A stretch of DNA of 64,000 nucleotides from Lactobacillus intestinalis (lineage in GTDB: Bacteria; Bacillota; Bacilli; Lactobacillales; Lactobacillaceae), in NCBI RefSeq assembly GCF_024397795.1, contig NZ_CP072983.1, positions 1,240,001-1,304,000 on the forward strand. The letters are read 5' to 3'. The position numbers and the translations under genes were made by a program. How positions within the stretch are numbered: position 1 is the stretch's first letter; each line of letters opens with the position of its first letter. The notes beneath the pieces are model-generated. The model was not told the DNA's origin and did not search any database. It saw only the letters and a program-made list of their open reading frames with translations. This document shows, in pieces, positions 48,517-58,010 of this stretch.

Positions 48517-49545
48517 TTAAATTCTCAATTCTGGGTGATAGCCCATGTAATGATGCATGATGTAATTAGATGCCCTTCTCAATTTCCAATAATTAATATT
48601 ATTAGAAAAAAGCATCATCATCCGCTTAGTTTTGTAATTGGCAACAAAACAAGAATTATAACCAGGAATACTACCATTTGCACGAATAATATTTCCTGAG
48701 AAATAAACCCCACCAAAATAAGCGACCTGTTGCCCCTGTGCTTGTTGTGAATATTGAGTAATCATCGCGGGATTTTTTAAGACATTATTATATATAAACT
48801 TCCAGTAATCATTTGGCGACATAAACAAATTACCCGCTCCAAAATCAGATGTGGTTGTCACCGTTACATCATGCCAGCTCACTCGATTACTCATCGGTTG
48901 AGGAACTTCATTTTGCGTCATTTCAGGGAAGTCCTTAATTTGAGGAAGAGCAAAAGCATTTTGAATATAAGCTGTATAATTTGAATTCATTTGTTTGCTA
49001 ATGATTGCAGCCAGTAATTCATAGTCTACATCTTGATAATCCCAAGTATGAAGATGATCGTACTTGATATGTTTAAGCATGTAAGCAATTTGCTCTTTCT
49101 CATTTTTAAGCGGAGAAGCTGGACGATCATTATTAATCAATCCACTAGTATGATTCATTAATTCGCGAATAGTAATTTCATCGCTCCCTGGCACTTGAGG
49201 GAAATATTTAGATAATGGTGTATTCCAATCTAATTGCTGACTTTGTTGCAATTGATAAATCGCCGTTCCTGTCATGACCTTTTGAAGAGAGGCAATTGGA
49301 AACAATTGATTAACATTTACAATTTGATTTTGATCAGTCGTTTCTTGATTTTCGACGACAATAGGTTGTCCATTCTTACCATTAACTAACATTCCACCAT
49401 TAATATGGTGCCATTCCATATATTCTTTAGCTAACTGCGTTAAATTTTTATCTCCTGTATGAACATGCTCTGGCAAAACATATAAATATGTTCCCAAAGC
49501 TCCAATTGCTAATAAAATACCTAAGATAACTTTTTTCAGACGCAT
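48517..49545 (-). CDS. Serine beta-lactamase-like (class C / PBP4*-type) protein
   Basis: A 342-residue extracytoplasmic protein with an N-terminal anchor helix (VILGILLAIGALGTYLYVL) and the nucleophile motif SLQK at residues 86-89, followed by LMNHTSGL and the WDYQD motif that corresponds to YxN/S (here YQD). This belongs to the AmpC-type esterase/D,D-peptidase family. ATG at 49545 with AGAGGAA; the longer frame is a shadow. Could act on peptidoglycan or an ester substrate rather than an antibiotic. Confidence 0.85.
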   Translation of the reverse strand: MRLKKVILGILLAIGALGTYLYVLPEHVHTGDKNLTQLAKEYMEWHHINGGMLVNGKNGQPIVVENQETTDQNQIVNVNQLFPIASLQKVMTGTAIYQLQQSQQLDWNTPLSKYFPQVPGSDEITIRELMNHTSGLINNDRPASPLKNEKEQIAYMLKHIKYDHLHTWDYQDVDYELLAAIISKQMNSNYTAYIQNAFALPQIKDFPEMTQNEVPQPMSNRVSWHDVTVTTTSDFGAGNLFMSPNDYWKFIYNNVLKNPAMITQYSQQAQGQQVAYFGGVYFSGNIIRANGSIPGYNSCFVANYKTKRMMMLFSNNINYWKLRRASNYIMHHYMGYHPELRI

Positions 49546-50013
49546 AACTATTCCTCTTACTTTTTTCAATTCTAACTTAAAGTATACAAGGAAATGTCCC
49601 CTATCTTCCAGCCGAAAACACAAAAAGTGTACTTATTCCACTAATTGAAATGGAAACATACACTTTTGTTATCTAGAATCACGTCGATATCGCAATGATG
49701 TCTGAGGTCTAAAATAAATTTATGAGTTAGAATTATATTTTATTTATTCACTTACCCCTAAATTAAAAAGGTATAGTGAAGCTCCTCGACCTTCGTCTAG
49801 ATCTCAGGAAAAAATTATCAAAGATGCCGATTAAAATGCCAAGTTATGAGGAGGAGCAATGTATTTCACCTTTTTCAAAACTAGACACTCTCATTATTCC
49901 TCATCAGCGTAAGCTTTCTGATTTAGAAAAAATGAAAAGTGGTCTACTTCAAAAAATGTTTCCGAAAAATGGAGAGGATAAACCAGAAATTAGATTTCCT
50001 GAATTTACTGATG

Positions 50014-50499
50014 CTTGGGAACAGCATAAATTGGGAAACGTAGCAAATTTTATAAATGGTCGAGCCTACTCTCAAAATGAATTACTGGATGAAGGAAAAT
50101 ATAAAGTCCTTCGTGTTGGGAATTTTTATACAAATGATTCTTGGTATTACTCCAATATGGAACTTGATGATAAATATTATGCTAATGATGGCGACCTTCT
50201 TTATACTTGGTCTGCAACATTTGGCCCGCATATATGGAGAGGAGAAAAAGTTATTTATCATTATCATATTTGGAAGATAGAGTTATCCCAAGAGCTTGAT
50301 AAACGATTTGCTATTCAGTTACTTCTTAGAGATAAAAATATTTTGGAGTCAAATACAAATGGCTCTACAATGGCTCATATTACTAAAAAAGGAATGGAAG
50401 AAAAAAAGGTACGCATTCCTTCAAAAATCCAAGAACAGTCTACTATTGGAATGTTTCTAAAGGATTTTGATACTCTCATCACTCTTCATCAGCGTAAGC
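50014..50499 (+). repeat. 486-bp inverted repeat carrying TRD-A, copy 1
   Basis: The reverse complement of 54259-54744, differing at one base I could see (T at 50471). It begins in the WEQHKLG coding segment and ends in the LHQRK coding segment, so the unit is exactly one target-recognition domain. Confidence 0.95.
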
Positions 50500-50502
50500 C
50501 AA
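50472..50502 (+). repeat. 31-bp inverted repeat, left flank of the recombinase
   Basis: Matches perfectly in inverse orientation with 51463-51493; encodes the TLITLHQRK segment of HsdS. Its core recurs at 49884-49914 (3 mismatches), 53704-53734 and 54259-54289. Confidence 0.93.
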
Positions 50503-50526
50503 GCATAATACAAAAGGAGAGTAAGA

Positions 50527-51453
50527 ATGAGTTCAAATTTCACAAAAGAAAGTTTATTCAAAGATTATTTTTATTACTGGATCAAATTATACAAAGAAAA
50601 TGCTGTCAGAGATGTAACGTTAGGAAAGTATTTAAACAATTATAAACATGTAACTAAATTGATTCCCTCCCTCAAAATGAAAGATTTTGATAGAAGCACA
50701 TACCAAAAGCTGCTAAATGATTATGCGATTTCTCATGAAAGACAAACTGTAATTGATTTTCATCATCAAATAAAAGGAGCAATATTGGATGCCGTTGATG
50801 AGAATTTGATTGATCGAGATCCAACACGAAAAGCGATTTTTAAGGGAAAGAATCCACGTAAAAAGAAAAAGAAATTTCTCAATCAGTTTGAACTTCATAA
50901 TCTTTTACAAGATTTAGATTTAACGGAAGAGTTAAACTGGGATTGGTTAATATTAATTATTGCTAAAACAGGATTACGTTTTTCAGAGGCACTTGCTTTA
51001 ACGCCGGAAGATTTTGATTTTATTCACCAAACGATATCCGTAAACAAAACGTGGGATTATAAAAATGGGACTGGCTTTAATCCGACAAAAAATAAAGCAT
51101 CAATTCGTAAGGTTCAGATGGATTGGCAACTAGGGATGCAATTTCAACAGCTAATTCGAAATAAAAAATCAGATAAACCAATTTTCGTAAATGGTCCTGT
51201 GTGTAATTCAACTCCTAATAAATGGCTGAGTAGACATTGTAAAAAAGTTGGAATTCCAGTGATTTCAATTCACGGATTACGACATACTCATGCATCACTT
51301 TTGATGTTTGCTGGAGTATCTATTGCTAGTGTTTCAAGAAGATTAGGGCATTCTTCAATTACTACAACACAGAAAGTTTATATGCATATAATCAATGAAC
51401 TAGAAAATCAAGATAATGACTTGGTTATGAGATATTTAGCTAGTTTAAGTTAA
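50527..51453 (+). CDS. Tyrosine recombinase (hsdS-shuffling integrase)
   Basis: A 308-residue phage integrase-family protein. N-terminal SAM-like DNA-binding part to about residue 105, then the catalytic domain with Arg151 (TGLRFSEAL), His249 and Arg252 (HGLRHTH), His275 (LGHSS) and nucleophile Tyr285. All catalytic residues are present. AAAGGAG precedes the ATG. It lies inside the 31-bp inverted repeats and between silent and active hsdS copies, so it most likely inverts the segments between the repeats. Comparable recombinases sit in phase-variable type I R-M loci of lactobacilli and streptococci. Confidence 0.93.
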   Translation: MSSNFTKESLFKDYFYYWIKLYKENAVRDVTLGKYLNNYKHVTKLIPSLKMKDFDRSTYQKLLNDYAISHERQTVIDFHHQIKGAILDAVDENLIDRDPTRKAIFKGKNPRKKKKKFLNQFELHNLLQDLDLTEELNWDWLILIIAKTGLRFSEALALTPEDFDFIHQTISVNKTWDYKNGTGFNPTKNKASIRKVQMDWQLGMQFQQLIRNKKSDKPIFVNGPVCNSTPNKWLSRHCKKVGIPVISIHGLRHTHASLLMFAGVSIASVSRRLGHSSITTTQKVYMHIINELENQDNDLVMRYLASLS

Positions 51454-51978
51454 TTAAAGATTTTGGCTTACGCTGATGAAGAGTGATGAGAGTGTCGAGT
51501 TTTGAGAAAAAAGATGAAATACATTGCTGCTCTTCATAACTTGGCATTTCAATTGGCATCTTTGACATTTCTTTTCCTGAGACTTCGATGAAGGTCGACC
51601 CCGCACCATGTATTTCACCATATCTTTTTAATTTAGGGGTAATTGAATAAACAAAATATGAATCTAATTCGTTCTTATTTGGAATAATTGACTGGAATCC
51701 TTGATTTGTACATCCCTCTTTACCTAATATTGCTGTATTTCCAATACTTGCACGTGAAGTAAATAATACTGTACCAATTGGTAGTAATCGCGCTGAACTT
51801 TTCTTTAAGCCTAATTCAGTAATTTTTCTTTGGCTTTCATTAACGTAAATTTGGCTAGTAATTTCAACAGGAGAGTACCAGTTAATATCGCCATCCCAGT
51901 ACTCAGAATTTTTTGTACTGGGAGTTCCTCCTCCTATTATTTTTGCTGTATCCCCCAACTTATGCTGTTCCCAAGCGT
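51440..51978 (-). pseudogene. Silent hsdS cassette (TRD-C)
   Basis: A promoterless half S-subunit: it opens in AWEQHKLG, goes on to TRD-C (DTAKIIGGGTPSTKNSEYW... to FIEVSGKEMSKMPIEMPSYEE) and ends after TLITLHQRK, the frame closing at 51440. No start codon or ribosome binding site. It lies behind the hsdM terminator and overlaps the recombinase 3' end by 14 bases. It can only be expressed after recombination into the active hsdS. Confidence 0.88.
51463..51493 (-). repeat. 31-bp inverted repeat, right flank of the recombinase
   Basis: Perfect inverse copy of 50472-50502. The recombinase gene lies wholly between the two. Confidence 0.93.
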
Positions 51979-51981
51979 AAA

Positions 51982-52018
51982 AATAAGGAAGTAAGAAAAA
52001 ATTCCTACTTCCTTTTTT
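51982..52018. terminator. Terminator of the hsd operon
   Basis: AAGGAAGTA / TACTTCCTT hairpin right after hsdM with T-rich flanks on both strands; the silent cassette begins inside its far flank. Confidence 0.85.
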
Positions 52019-52025
52019 ATTTTAC

Positions 52026-53636
52026 TTAAAATTTAGTTTTTACCCCTAAAATTCTTAATTGTTCTGCTATTTCTTTCTCTAATTTTGCTATTTCTTCATT
52101 ATCTTTAGCTAATTCTGCATTTACTTTCTCTAAATCTATAGGCTCTTCTTCTTCGAAAGTATCAACATATCGAGGAATATTAAGATTATAGTCATTTTCC
52201 TTAATTTCATCCAAAGTAGCAATATGCGCATATTTAGGTACATCTTTACGAGCTTTATAAGTTTCAATAATCTTATTGATATTTTCAGAAGTTAATTTAT
52301 TTTGGTTCTTACCCTTTTGGAATTCTTTAGAAGCATCAATAAATAAAATATCATCTGTATCACGCTTCTTTTTAAATACCATGATAATAGTTGGAATTCC
52401 TACACCATAGAACAAGTTAGCCGGTAGCCCAATTACGGCATATATTTTGTTACCACTTTGATGGTCAATTAAATTCTTACGGATAGTACCTTCAGCAGCT
52501 CCTCGGAATAATACCCCATGTGGTAATACAATAGCCATTGTCCCATCTTCATCCAAGTGGTAAAGACTATGTAAAATAAATGCATAGTCAGCCTTAGTTC
52601 TTGGGGCTAACTTACCGTAATCTTTAAATCTTGGGTCCTTTAACTTTCTTTCATTATTATCCCAATGTGCTGAATATGGTGGGTTAGCAACTACCGCATC
52701 AAAGAAACGAGGATGATCGATGCCTTGCACATCTTCTCCATCAGGCCAGTCTGATTCTAAAGTATCAGCATTATTTAAATTCATATCATTAAATTCTACA
52801 CCGTGCATCATCAAATTCATTCTCGCAAGGTTGTATGTAGTAGTATTTTTCTCTTGACCATAGAACTTAACTGCGCCACTTCTCTTTCCACCAGGTACTT
52901 CACTTTTAACTGTCAAAAGTAATGATCCCGATCCACAAGTTGGATCATAAACAGAAAAGGCAGTATCTGATTGCTTAACGTTTTCTGTAACTATCTTAGC
53001 TAAAATTTGAGACACTTCATGTGGAGTGTAGAACTCGCCACCTTTTTTACCCGCAGAAGCAGCGAATTGTCCTATTAAATATTCATAAATATCGCCAAGG
53101 ATATCTTTACCACTTTCATCTTTATATTCAATAGTATCAACTAATTTAACAAGTTGTCCCAGTGACTTTGCACGTGCAGTAGTAGTAGATCCAAGTCTTG
53201 AGTCACCTAAATTTATATCGTTGAATACTCCGCGAAAGTCTTTATGCGCTTCCGGATTCATTTCAGCATTTTGATTAAAATTCTCAAACATGTCTTGATA
53301 ATCACTAGGGATTATTTCAGAGCTTGTGACTTTTTCAACCAATGAAGCCCATGTATCATTTGGAGCAATAGCATATCCTAAAGAAGCAGAAATATCTTCT
53401 AAGTAGTCCTTTAAATCATCACCTTGAGCTTCCTCTTTATATAATTCATTAATTGTTTTACCTTCTTCAGGTTCAATAATTCCATCATTTACAAGATAAT
53501 TTTCTTGGTGTTCTGACAAGTATCTATAAAACATAAATGCTAGAATATAATTTTTATATTCATTTGCATCCATATTTCCACGTAAATTGTTTGCCATTTC
53601 CCATAATTTTGAGGTAATTTGTTCTAATTGTGCCAT
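52026..53636 (-). CDS. hsdM: Type I R-M DNA methyltransferase subunit
   Basis: N6-adenine methylase subunit of 536 residues. The AdoMet-binding motif DPTCGSGSLL and the catalytic NPPY (VVANPPYSAHWD) are intact, with an N-terminal helical domain for contact with HsdS. AAAGGA precedes the ATG. Operon order is half-S, hsdR, hsdS, hsdM, unlike the common R-M-S. Confidence 0.96.
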   Translation of the reverse strand: MAQLEQITSKLWEMANNLRGNMDANEYKNYILAFMFYRYLSEHQENYLVNDGIIEPEEGKTINELYKEEAQGDDLKDYLEDISASLGYAIAPNDTWASLVEKVTSSEIIPSDYQDMFENFNQNAEMNPEAHKDFRGVFNDINLGDSRLGSTTTARAKSLGQLVKLVDTIEYKDESGKDILGDIYEYLIGQFAASAGKKGGEFYTPHEVSQILAKIVTENVKQSDTAFSVYDPTCGSGSLLLTVKSEVPGGKRSGAVKFYGQEKNTTTYNLARMNLMMHGVEFNDMNLNNADTLESDWPDGEDVQGIDHPRFFDAVVANPPYSAHWDNNERKLKDPRFKDYGKLAPRTKADYAFILHSLYHLDEDGTMAIVLPHGVLFRGAAEGTIRKNLIDHQSGNKIYAVIGLPANLFYGVGIPTIIMVFKKKRDTDDILFIDASKEFQKGKNQNKLTSENINKIIETYKARKDVPKYAHIATLDEIKENDYNLNIPRYVDTFEEEEPIDLEKVNAELAKDNEEIAKLEKEIAEQLRILGVKTKF

Positions 53637-53650
53637 TTTTTAATCCTTTT

Positions 53651-54796
53651 CTATACAAACATTTGTTGTAATAATGCTTTTTTCTGTAATTCTAAGTGTT
53701 TGAGCTTACGCTGATGAAGAGTGATGAGAGTGTCGAGTTGACTGAAAAACTCGCCAATTTTATTTTCCTCTTTTAAATTATTTGGAAATTTCATCTTATA
53801 ATTTGATAGTTGCGGAACCGTTAATTGAGGAACACCCGTAGATTCAACAAACGTCTTGTGAGTATTTATTATATTCGCCAAAAAATAATTATTGTGAGAA
53901 CTGTTTATTGCAAGAAGACGTACAACAGGCGTAAAATTACAATTTCTAGCTTTTGCAATTCCTATTTCACCGCGACCAGTTACTGTCACTGCTGGAGCTT
54001 CAACTCTATATTTATCTTCATAATAGCCCACAAGACCATCATTGGTTAATGCATTAGCGTAAACTGGGTACTTACCATTTTTTAAAATTTTACTTTTATC
54101 AATATCTCCCCCAGCAATAATACTAGTAACAATCTCCCCCAACTTATGCTGTTCCCAAGCATCAGTAAATTCAGGAAATCTAATTTCTGGTTTATCCTCT
54201 CCATTTTTCGGAAACATTTTTTGAAGTAGACCACTTTTCATCTTTTCTAAATCAGTAAGCTTACGCTGATGAAGAGTGATGAGAGTGTCAAAATCCTTTA
54301 GAAACATTCCAATAGTAGACTGTTCTTGGATTTTTGAAGGAATGCGTACCTTTTTTTCTTCCATTCCTTTTTTAGTAATATGAGCCATTGTAGAGCCATT
54401 TGTATTTGACTCCAAAATATTTTTATCTCTAAGAAGTAACTGAATAGCAAATCGTTTATCAAGCTCTTGGGATAACTCTATCTTCCAAATATGATAATGA
54501 TAAATAACTTTTTCTCCTCTCCATATATGCGGGCCAAATGTTGCAGACCAAGTATAAAGAAGGTCGCCATCATTAGCATAATATTTATCATCAAGTTCCA
54601 TATTGGAGTAATACCAAGAATCATTTGTATAAAAATTCCCAACACGAAGGACTTTATATTTTCCTTCATCCAGTAATTCATTTTGAGAGTAGGCTCGACC
54701 ATTTATAAAATTTGCTACGTTTCCCAATTTATGCTGTTCCCAAGGATCAGTGAAACCAGGGAACCTTAATTTCGGTACCAATTTTTTATCTTCCAT
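53651..54796 (-). CDS. hsdS: Type I R-M specificity subunit, active copy
   Basis: 381-residue S subunit with two target-recognition domains, each starting with WEQHKLG and ending with LITLHQRK: TRD-A (NVANFINGR..., about residues 25-175) and TRD-B (EIVTSIIAGGDIDKS..., about 225-370), separated by a helical central region LEKMKSGLLQKMF. AAAGGAG precedes the ATG. It defines the two half-sites of the recognition sequence. TRD-A recurs inverted at 50014-50499; TRD-B is found only here. The gene should recombine with the silent copies. Confidence 0.96.
   Translation of the reverse strand: MEDKKLVPKLRFPGFTDPWEQHKLGNVANFINGRAYSQNELLDEGKYKVLRVGNFYTNDSWYYSNMELDDKYYANDGDLLYTWSATFGPHIWRGEKVIYHYHIWKIELSQELDKRFAIQLLLRDKNILESNTNGSTMAHITKKGMEEKKVRIPSKIQEQSTIGMFLKDFDTLITLHQRKLTDLEKMKSGLLQKMFPKNGEDKPEIRFPEFTDAWEQHKLGEIVTSIIAGGDIDKSKILKNGKYPVYANALTNDGLVGYYEDKYRVEAPAVTVTGRGEIGIAKARNCNFTPVVRLLAINSSHNNYFLANIINTHKTFVESTGVPQLTVPQLSNYKMKFPNNLKEENKIGEFFSQLDTLITLHQRKLKHLELQKKALLQQMFV
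53704..53734 (-). repeat. 31-bp LHQRK repeat at the end of the active hsdS
   Basis: Same core as the repeats flanking the recombinase, in minus orientation; it closes TRD-B. Confidence 0.85.
54259..54744 (-). repeat. 486-bp inverted repeat carrying TRD-A, copy 2
   Basis: The copy in the first TRD position of the active hsdS. The inverse copy at 50014-50499 occupies the second TRD position of the silent gene, so recombination between them would invert about 4 kb including hsdM and the recombinase. Confidence 0.95.
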
Positions 54797-54818
54797 AAAT
54801 ATTTATCTCCTTTTAAAT

Positions 54819-57800
54819 CTATGGCTTTTTAATCTCATCAGCCAGGTCTAGTAATGCTACTCTTAGTTGCTTTCTATACTTCATTTTACTTAAGCTTTGA
54901 ATTTCATCACTATGGGCTAAAATCTTATATTGGTCGTCTTTTGTTGCTTCTTTTAAAAGATTTCTGACCAGGGGTGTACTTTCTAAATCATTTGTTCCAA
55001 ATTTATGGTTTTCAATTAATTCTTTAAGTGCATCCCCCGAAATAATATCTGTAATCCCCCACTTAATTCTAAAATCAAGTAAAATACGTGCAACGCCTTG
55101 ATTATATGCTGCTTCAATAATTCTAGTAGCATTTTTCACTTTTGCAGGATACTTAAAATCAGCTGGTGGAAATTCTCCTCTTACAATCGCTTGTGCAGTG
55201 GATTTAATCTTATCGGCAAATTTTCTATCATCTAAGCCATTTGCAAATTCAACAATCTTTTTATGGGTTTCTTTGGCTTCTTCTTGTTTATCCTCATGGA
55301 CTTGATTCATTAAGTCTTCTAAAAGTTCAGTTAGATAATCATAATTTACCTGAATATCTTTAATATGTGTCATTTGAAGATCAATTTGAATTAAAGGAAC
55401 ATCCCTCTTCTCTGAAATATATTCTTTCAACTCATTTTTTAAAACTGTAGTTAATTTAACTTCTTGTTCTGGTGTCATCCCCAATTCTTCTATCAAAGCA
55501 TTAGGATTATCATAATCGAAGCCTTCTTCATTATTTTCCGATGTATATTGCTTCAGTTGTGCCATTCCTATATTATATTCACGTATCAAATTAAACATTT
55601 CATCTTTTTCTTTTTCAGACTTAGGTAATTCTTCAAATTCATTCGTTAAGTTAGATAATTTTGTAACTACCTCTTTTACTTCATTTTTCAAATCCTTAAA
55701 TTCAGGAGCAGTTATATTATCTTTCTTATTCCTTATTTTTCGCTCTTCATCACTCAGATTAGCCGAGTCTTTATTAGCATAAATTGCTAGAGCCTTATTC
55801 ATCAGTTTTTCATTTTGTGCGGGCCAACGATAGTTAACAATTCGTCCCCAGGGTTTTTCCTGACGATTAGCAATTCTATTGGTTCTTGAATATGCCTGAA
55901 TTAAACTTGCCCCTTTTAAAGTTCTATCAACATATAAAGTATTCAGTTCAGGAGCATCAAAACCTGTCAGTAGCTGATCCACAACAATTACTAAATCCAG
56001 ATAATTCTTATCACTCGCTGTTTTATTAAGCCTTGAAACAACATCCTCTGTATAACCAGAATCATCGTCTAACCCAAAATTAGTACCAAATTCTTCATTA
56101 TACTGCTTCATAGCTCTGAGCAGACCCTCATTACTATCTACCATTGAATCATCATTATTAGTATTTTTATGGAATGTAATGGCAACCTTTAATGTAGTTT
56201 TCCCCTGACTTCGTCTTTCATCATTTACTCTCTGAAATTCATCATAATACATCATTGCCATTGGGGTACTAGCCTTCCCTCCACCAACATGAGTTGTTAA
56301 TAAGGCATTATATTTTCCATCATTTGACCTGTTACGCCAATTTTTGAAAATATCTTTAACTACTTCTTTAACATGATCTATATTTTCATCATAAAAGCTA
56401 GGTTCTACTGCATCATCCATATCTTCAGGAGTTAAATTATCAATTTTATTTTGAATTTTTTTATCAGACCACTTTGGATGTCTTTCTTTATAGAAATGAG
56501 GTAAATATTTTTTCTTCATCTCATCTTTGCTAATAGTAGTCTCAAAATCCACTTTAAAACCTAAGACATTCTGGTCAGCTATAGCTTCACGAATAGTATA
56601 AGCGTGTAACAACTCACCAAAAATATCTTTAGTTCTTAGTCCGTTAGTAGTTTCATCAAACATAGGGGTTCCAGTATAACCAACCCAGGCAGAATTTTTA
56701 AATTTCTTTTGAATTAGAGCAAATGATTCTCCTCCTGTTGATCTATGTGCTTCATCTACAATAAATACAATATTTTTATTAGGAGATTTAAAAGACTTTT
56801 TCTTAACTAATGTTGTCAGCTTTTGCACCGATGTAACAATAATACTTCGATCTTTAGAATTGAGCTTCTTCCTTAATTCCCGTGTATTTTTAGTATCTTC
56901 AACAGTTCCATTTATATCATCCGTAGCATCAGGATCATATGCTTTATAATTTTCACTGGTTTGTTTTGTAAGTGCAATTCTGTCTACTACAAATACAACT
57001 TTATCTACATTTGGTAATCTACTTGCTAACCACGCAGTTTTAAAAGAAGTAATGGTTTTACCCGAGCCTGTAGTGTGCCAGATATAGCCTAATTTTTGAT
57101 CAAAATTAAAATCAGCACTTTTTATCCTATCTATAACTCTCCGTGTAGCATAAACTTGATATGGGCGCATAACTTTAAGCATTTGCTTGTTCTGAGTTCC
57201 ATCCAAAATCATGTAATTTGTAGCCATTTGATGTGCCATAGGGATCGAAAGCATAAGATCAGAAAATTCTCTCCAGTCTCTTACTATGCTATTATCTTTT
57301 TCTCTTTGCCAATTAAATGCAAAATCCTTATTGAATTTATCCTCAGTTGTATTAGCCATATATTTAATATTATTTGGCGTCATCGCAACTAGAATCTGTA
57401 CAGTTGAAAATATATCACTATATTGATGCTCTACTATATATTGATGCATTTGATTTAATGCGTCATTGACATCAACTGTATCCTTTTTTTCTTCTATTTG
57501 AATAATAGGCAAGCCGTTTATTAGTAATGTAGTATCAAATCTTCTATTCGGTCGACCAGCGATTTTTGCAGGCCGCTGTATTTGATTAACAACTTGGTAA
57601 ACAGTATCACCAGCTCCAACTTGACTCTGATCAAAAACAGTTAAAAAAACATGACGCTTATCTTCCAAATCAACTTCAATTTGAGATACCCCGTTTAATC
57701 CATATAAAAATTGACCGGCTTCATAAGGCGTTTTTAAATTATTGATCACCTGTTTTACTTGGTTAAATTCAATCGGAGTTAAAGGATTACCATTTAATGT

Positions 57801-58010
57801 CTTTCTATTATGTCTTTCAAGTATTTCTTTAAAATTATTCCATAAATCTTCTGTTGTTTTGATATCAGGCTCATATTTCCATAGTTTAGTCTTTACTACA
57901 TAGTTAGTCATATGGTCACTAATTATCATAGATTCACTTTTATCTTTTGATGAAATATTCCCACTAGTAATATATTCAATCAATTTTGTTTCAAATACTT
58001 GTTCCTTCAT
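54819..58010 (-). CDS. hsdR: Type I R-M restriction subunit
   Basis: Restriction/translocation subunit of 1063 residues. N-terminal nuclease domain with an ExK motif (IIQIEEKK, about residue 175); then a superfamily 2 motor with Walker A TTGSGKT, DEAH (FIVDEAHRS) and the late motif QAYSRTNR; then a helical C-terminus for the complex. All intact. Its ATG overlaps the upstream half-S gene (ATGA). Confidence 0.96.
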   Translation of the reverse strand: MKEQVFETKLIEYITSGNISSKDKSESMIISDHMTNYVVKTKLWKYEPDIKTTEDLWNNFKEILERHNRKTLNGNPLTPIEFNQVKQVINNLKTPYEAGQFLYGLNGVSQIEVDLEDKRHVFLTVFDQSQVGAGDTVYQVVNQIQRPAKIAGRPNRRFDTTLLINGLPIIQIEEKKDTVDVNDALNQMHQYIVEHQYSDIFSTVQILVAMTPNNIKYMANTTEDKFNKDFAFNWQREKDNSIVRDWREFSDLMLSIPMAHQMATNYMILDGTQNKQMLKVMRPYQVYATRRVIDRIKSADFNFDQKLGYIWHTTGSGKTITSFKTAWLASRLPNVDKVVFVVDRIALTKQTSENYKAYDPDATDDINGTVEDTKNTRELRKKLNSKDRSIIVTSVQKLTTLVKKKSFKSPNKNIVFIVDEAHRSTGGESFALIQKKFKNSAWVGYTGTPMFDETTNGLRTKDIFGELLHAYTIREAIADQNVLGFKVDFETTISKDEMKKKYLPHFYKERHPKWSDKKIQNKIDNLTPEDMDDAVEPSFYDENIDHVKEVVKDIFKNWRNRSNDGKYNALLTTHVGGGKASTPMAMMYYDEFQRVNDERRSQGKTTLKVAITFHKNTNNDDSMVDSNEGLLRAMKQYNEEFGTNFGLDDDSGYTEDVVSRLNKTASDKNYLDLVIVVDQLLTGFDAPELNTLYVDRTLKGASLIQAYSRTNRIANRQEKPWGRIVNYRWPAQNEKLMNKALAIYANKDSANLSDEERKIRNKKDNITAPEFKDLKNEVKEVVTKLSNLTNEFEELPKSEKEKDEMFNLIREYNIGMAQLKQYTSENNEEGFDYDNPNALIEELGMTPEQEVKLTTVLKNELKEYISEKRDVPLIQIDLQMTHIKDIQVNYDYLTELLEDLMNQVHEDKQEEAKETHKKIVEFANGLDDRKFADKIKSTAQAIVRGEFPPADFKYPAKVKNATRIIEAAYNQGVARILLDFRIKWGITDIISGDALKELIENHKFGTNDLESTPLVRNLLKEATKDDQYKILAHSDEIQSLSKMKYRKQLRVALLDLADEIKKP

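Larger units (their letters stand above)
49722..50524 (+). pseudogene. Silent, truncated hsdS (S-subunit) copy
   Basis: A degenerate 5' stretch (49722-49880) is related to the last 50 codons of the TRD in the cassette at 51440-51978. It is followed by an intact central conserved region (LEKMKSGLLQKMFPKNG, EFTDAWEQHKLG) and the TRD NVANFINGR... in the second TRD position. No N-terminal half and no proper start. The frame runs on past 50500 into the recombinase upstream region. It is on the strand opposite to the active hsdS and serves as a recombination reservoir. Confidence 0.85.

Noticed and set aside
49616..49668. Repeat of AAGTGTAC and GTACACTT-like words near the silent hsdS, similar to the rlmD terminator
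   Set aside because: The arms are imperfect and no convergent gene pair needs them; I cannot tell a remnant terminator from chance.
50527..51453. Prophage or integrative element integrase
   Set aside because: No other phage or conjugation genes and no tRNA attachment site; its flanks are hsdS repeats.
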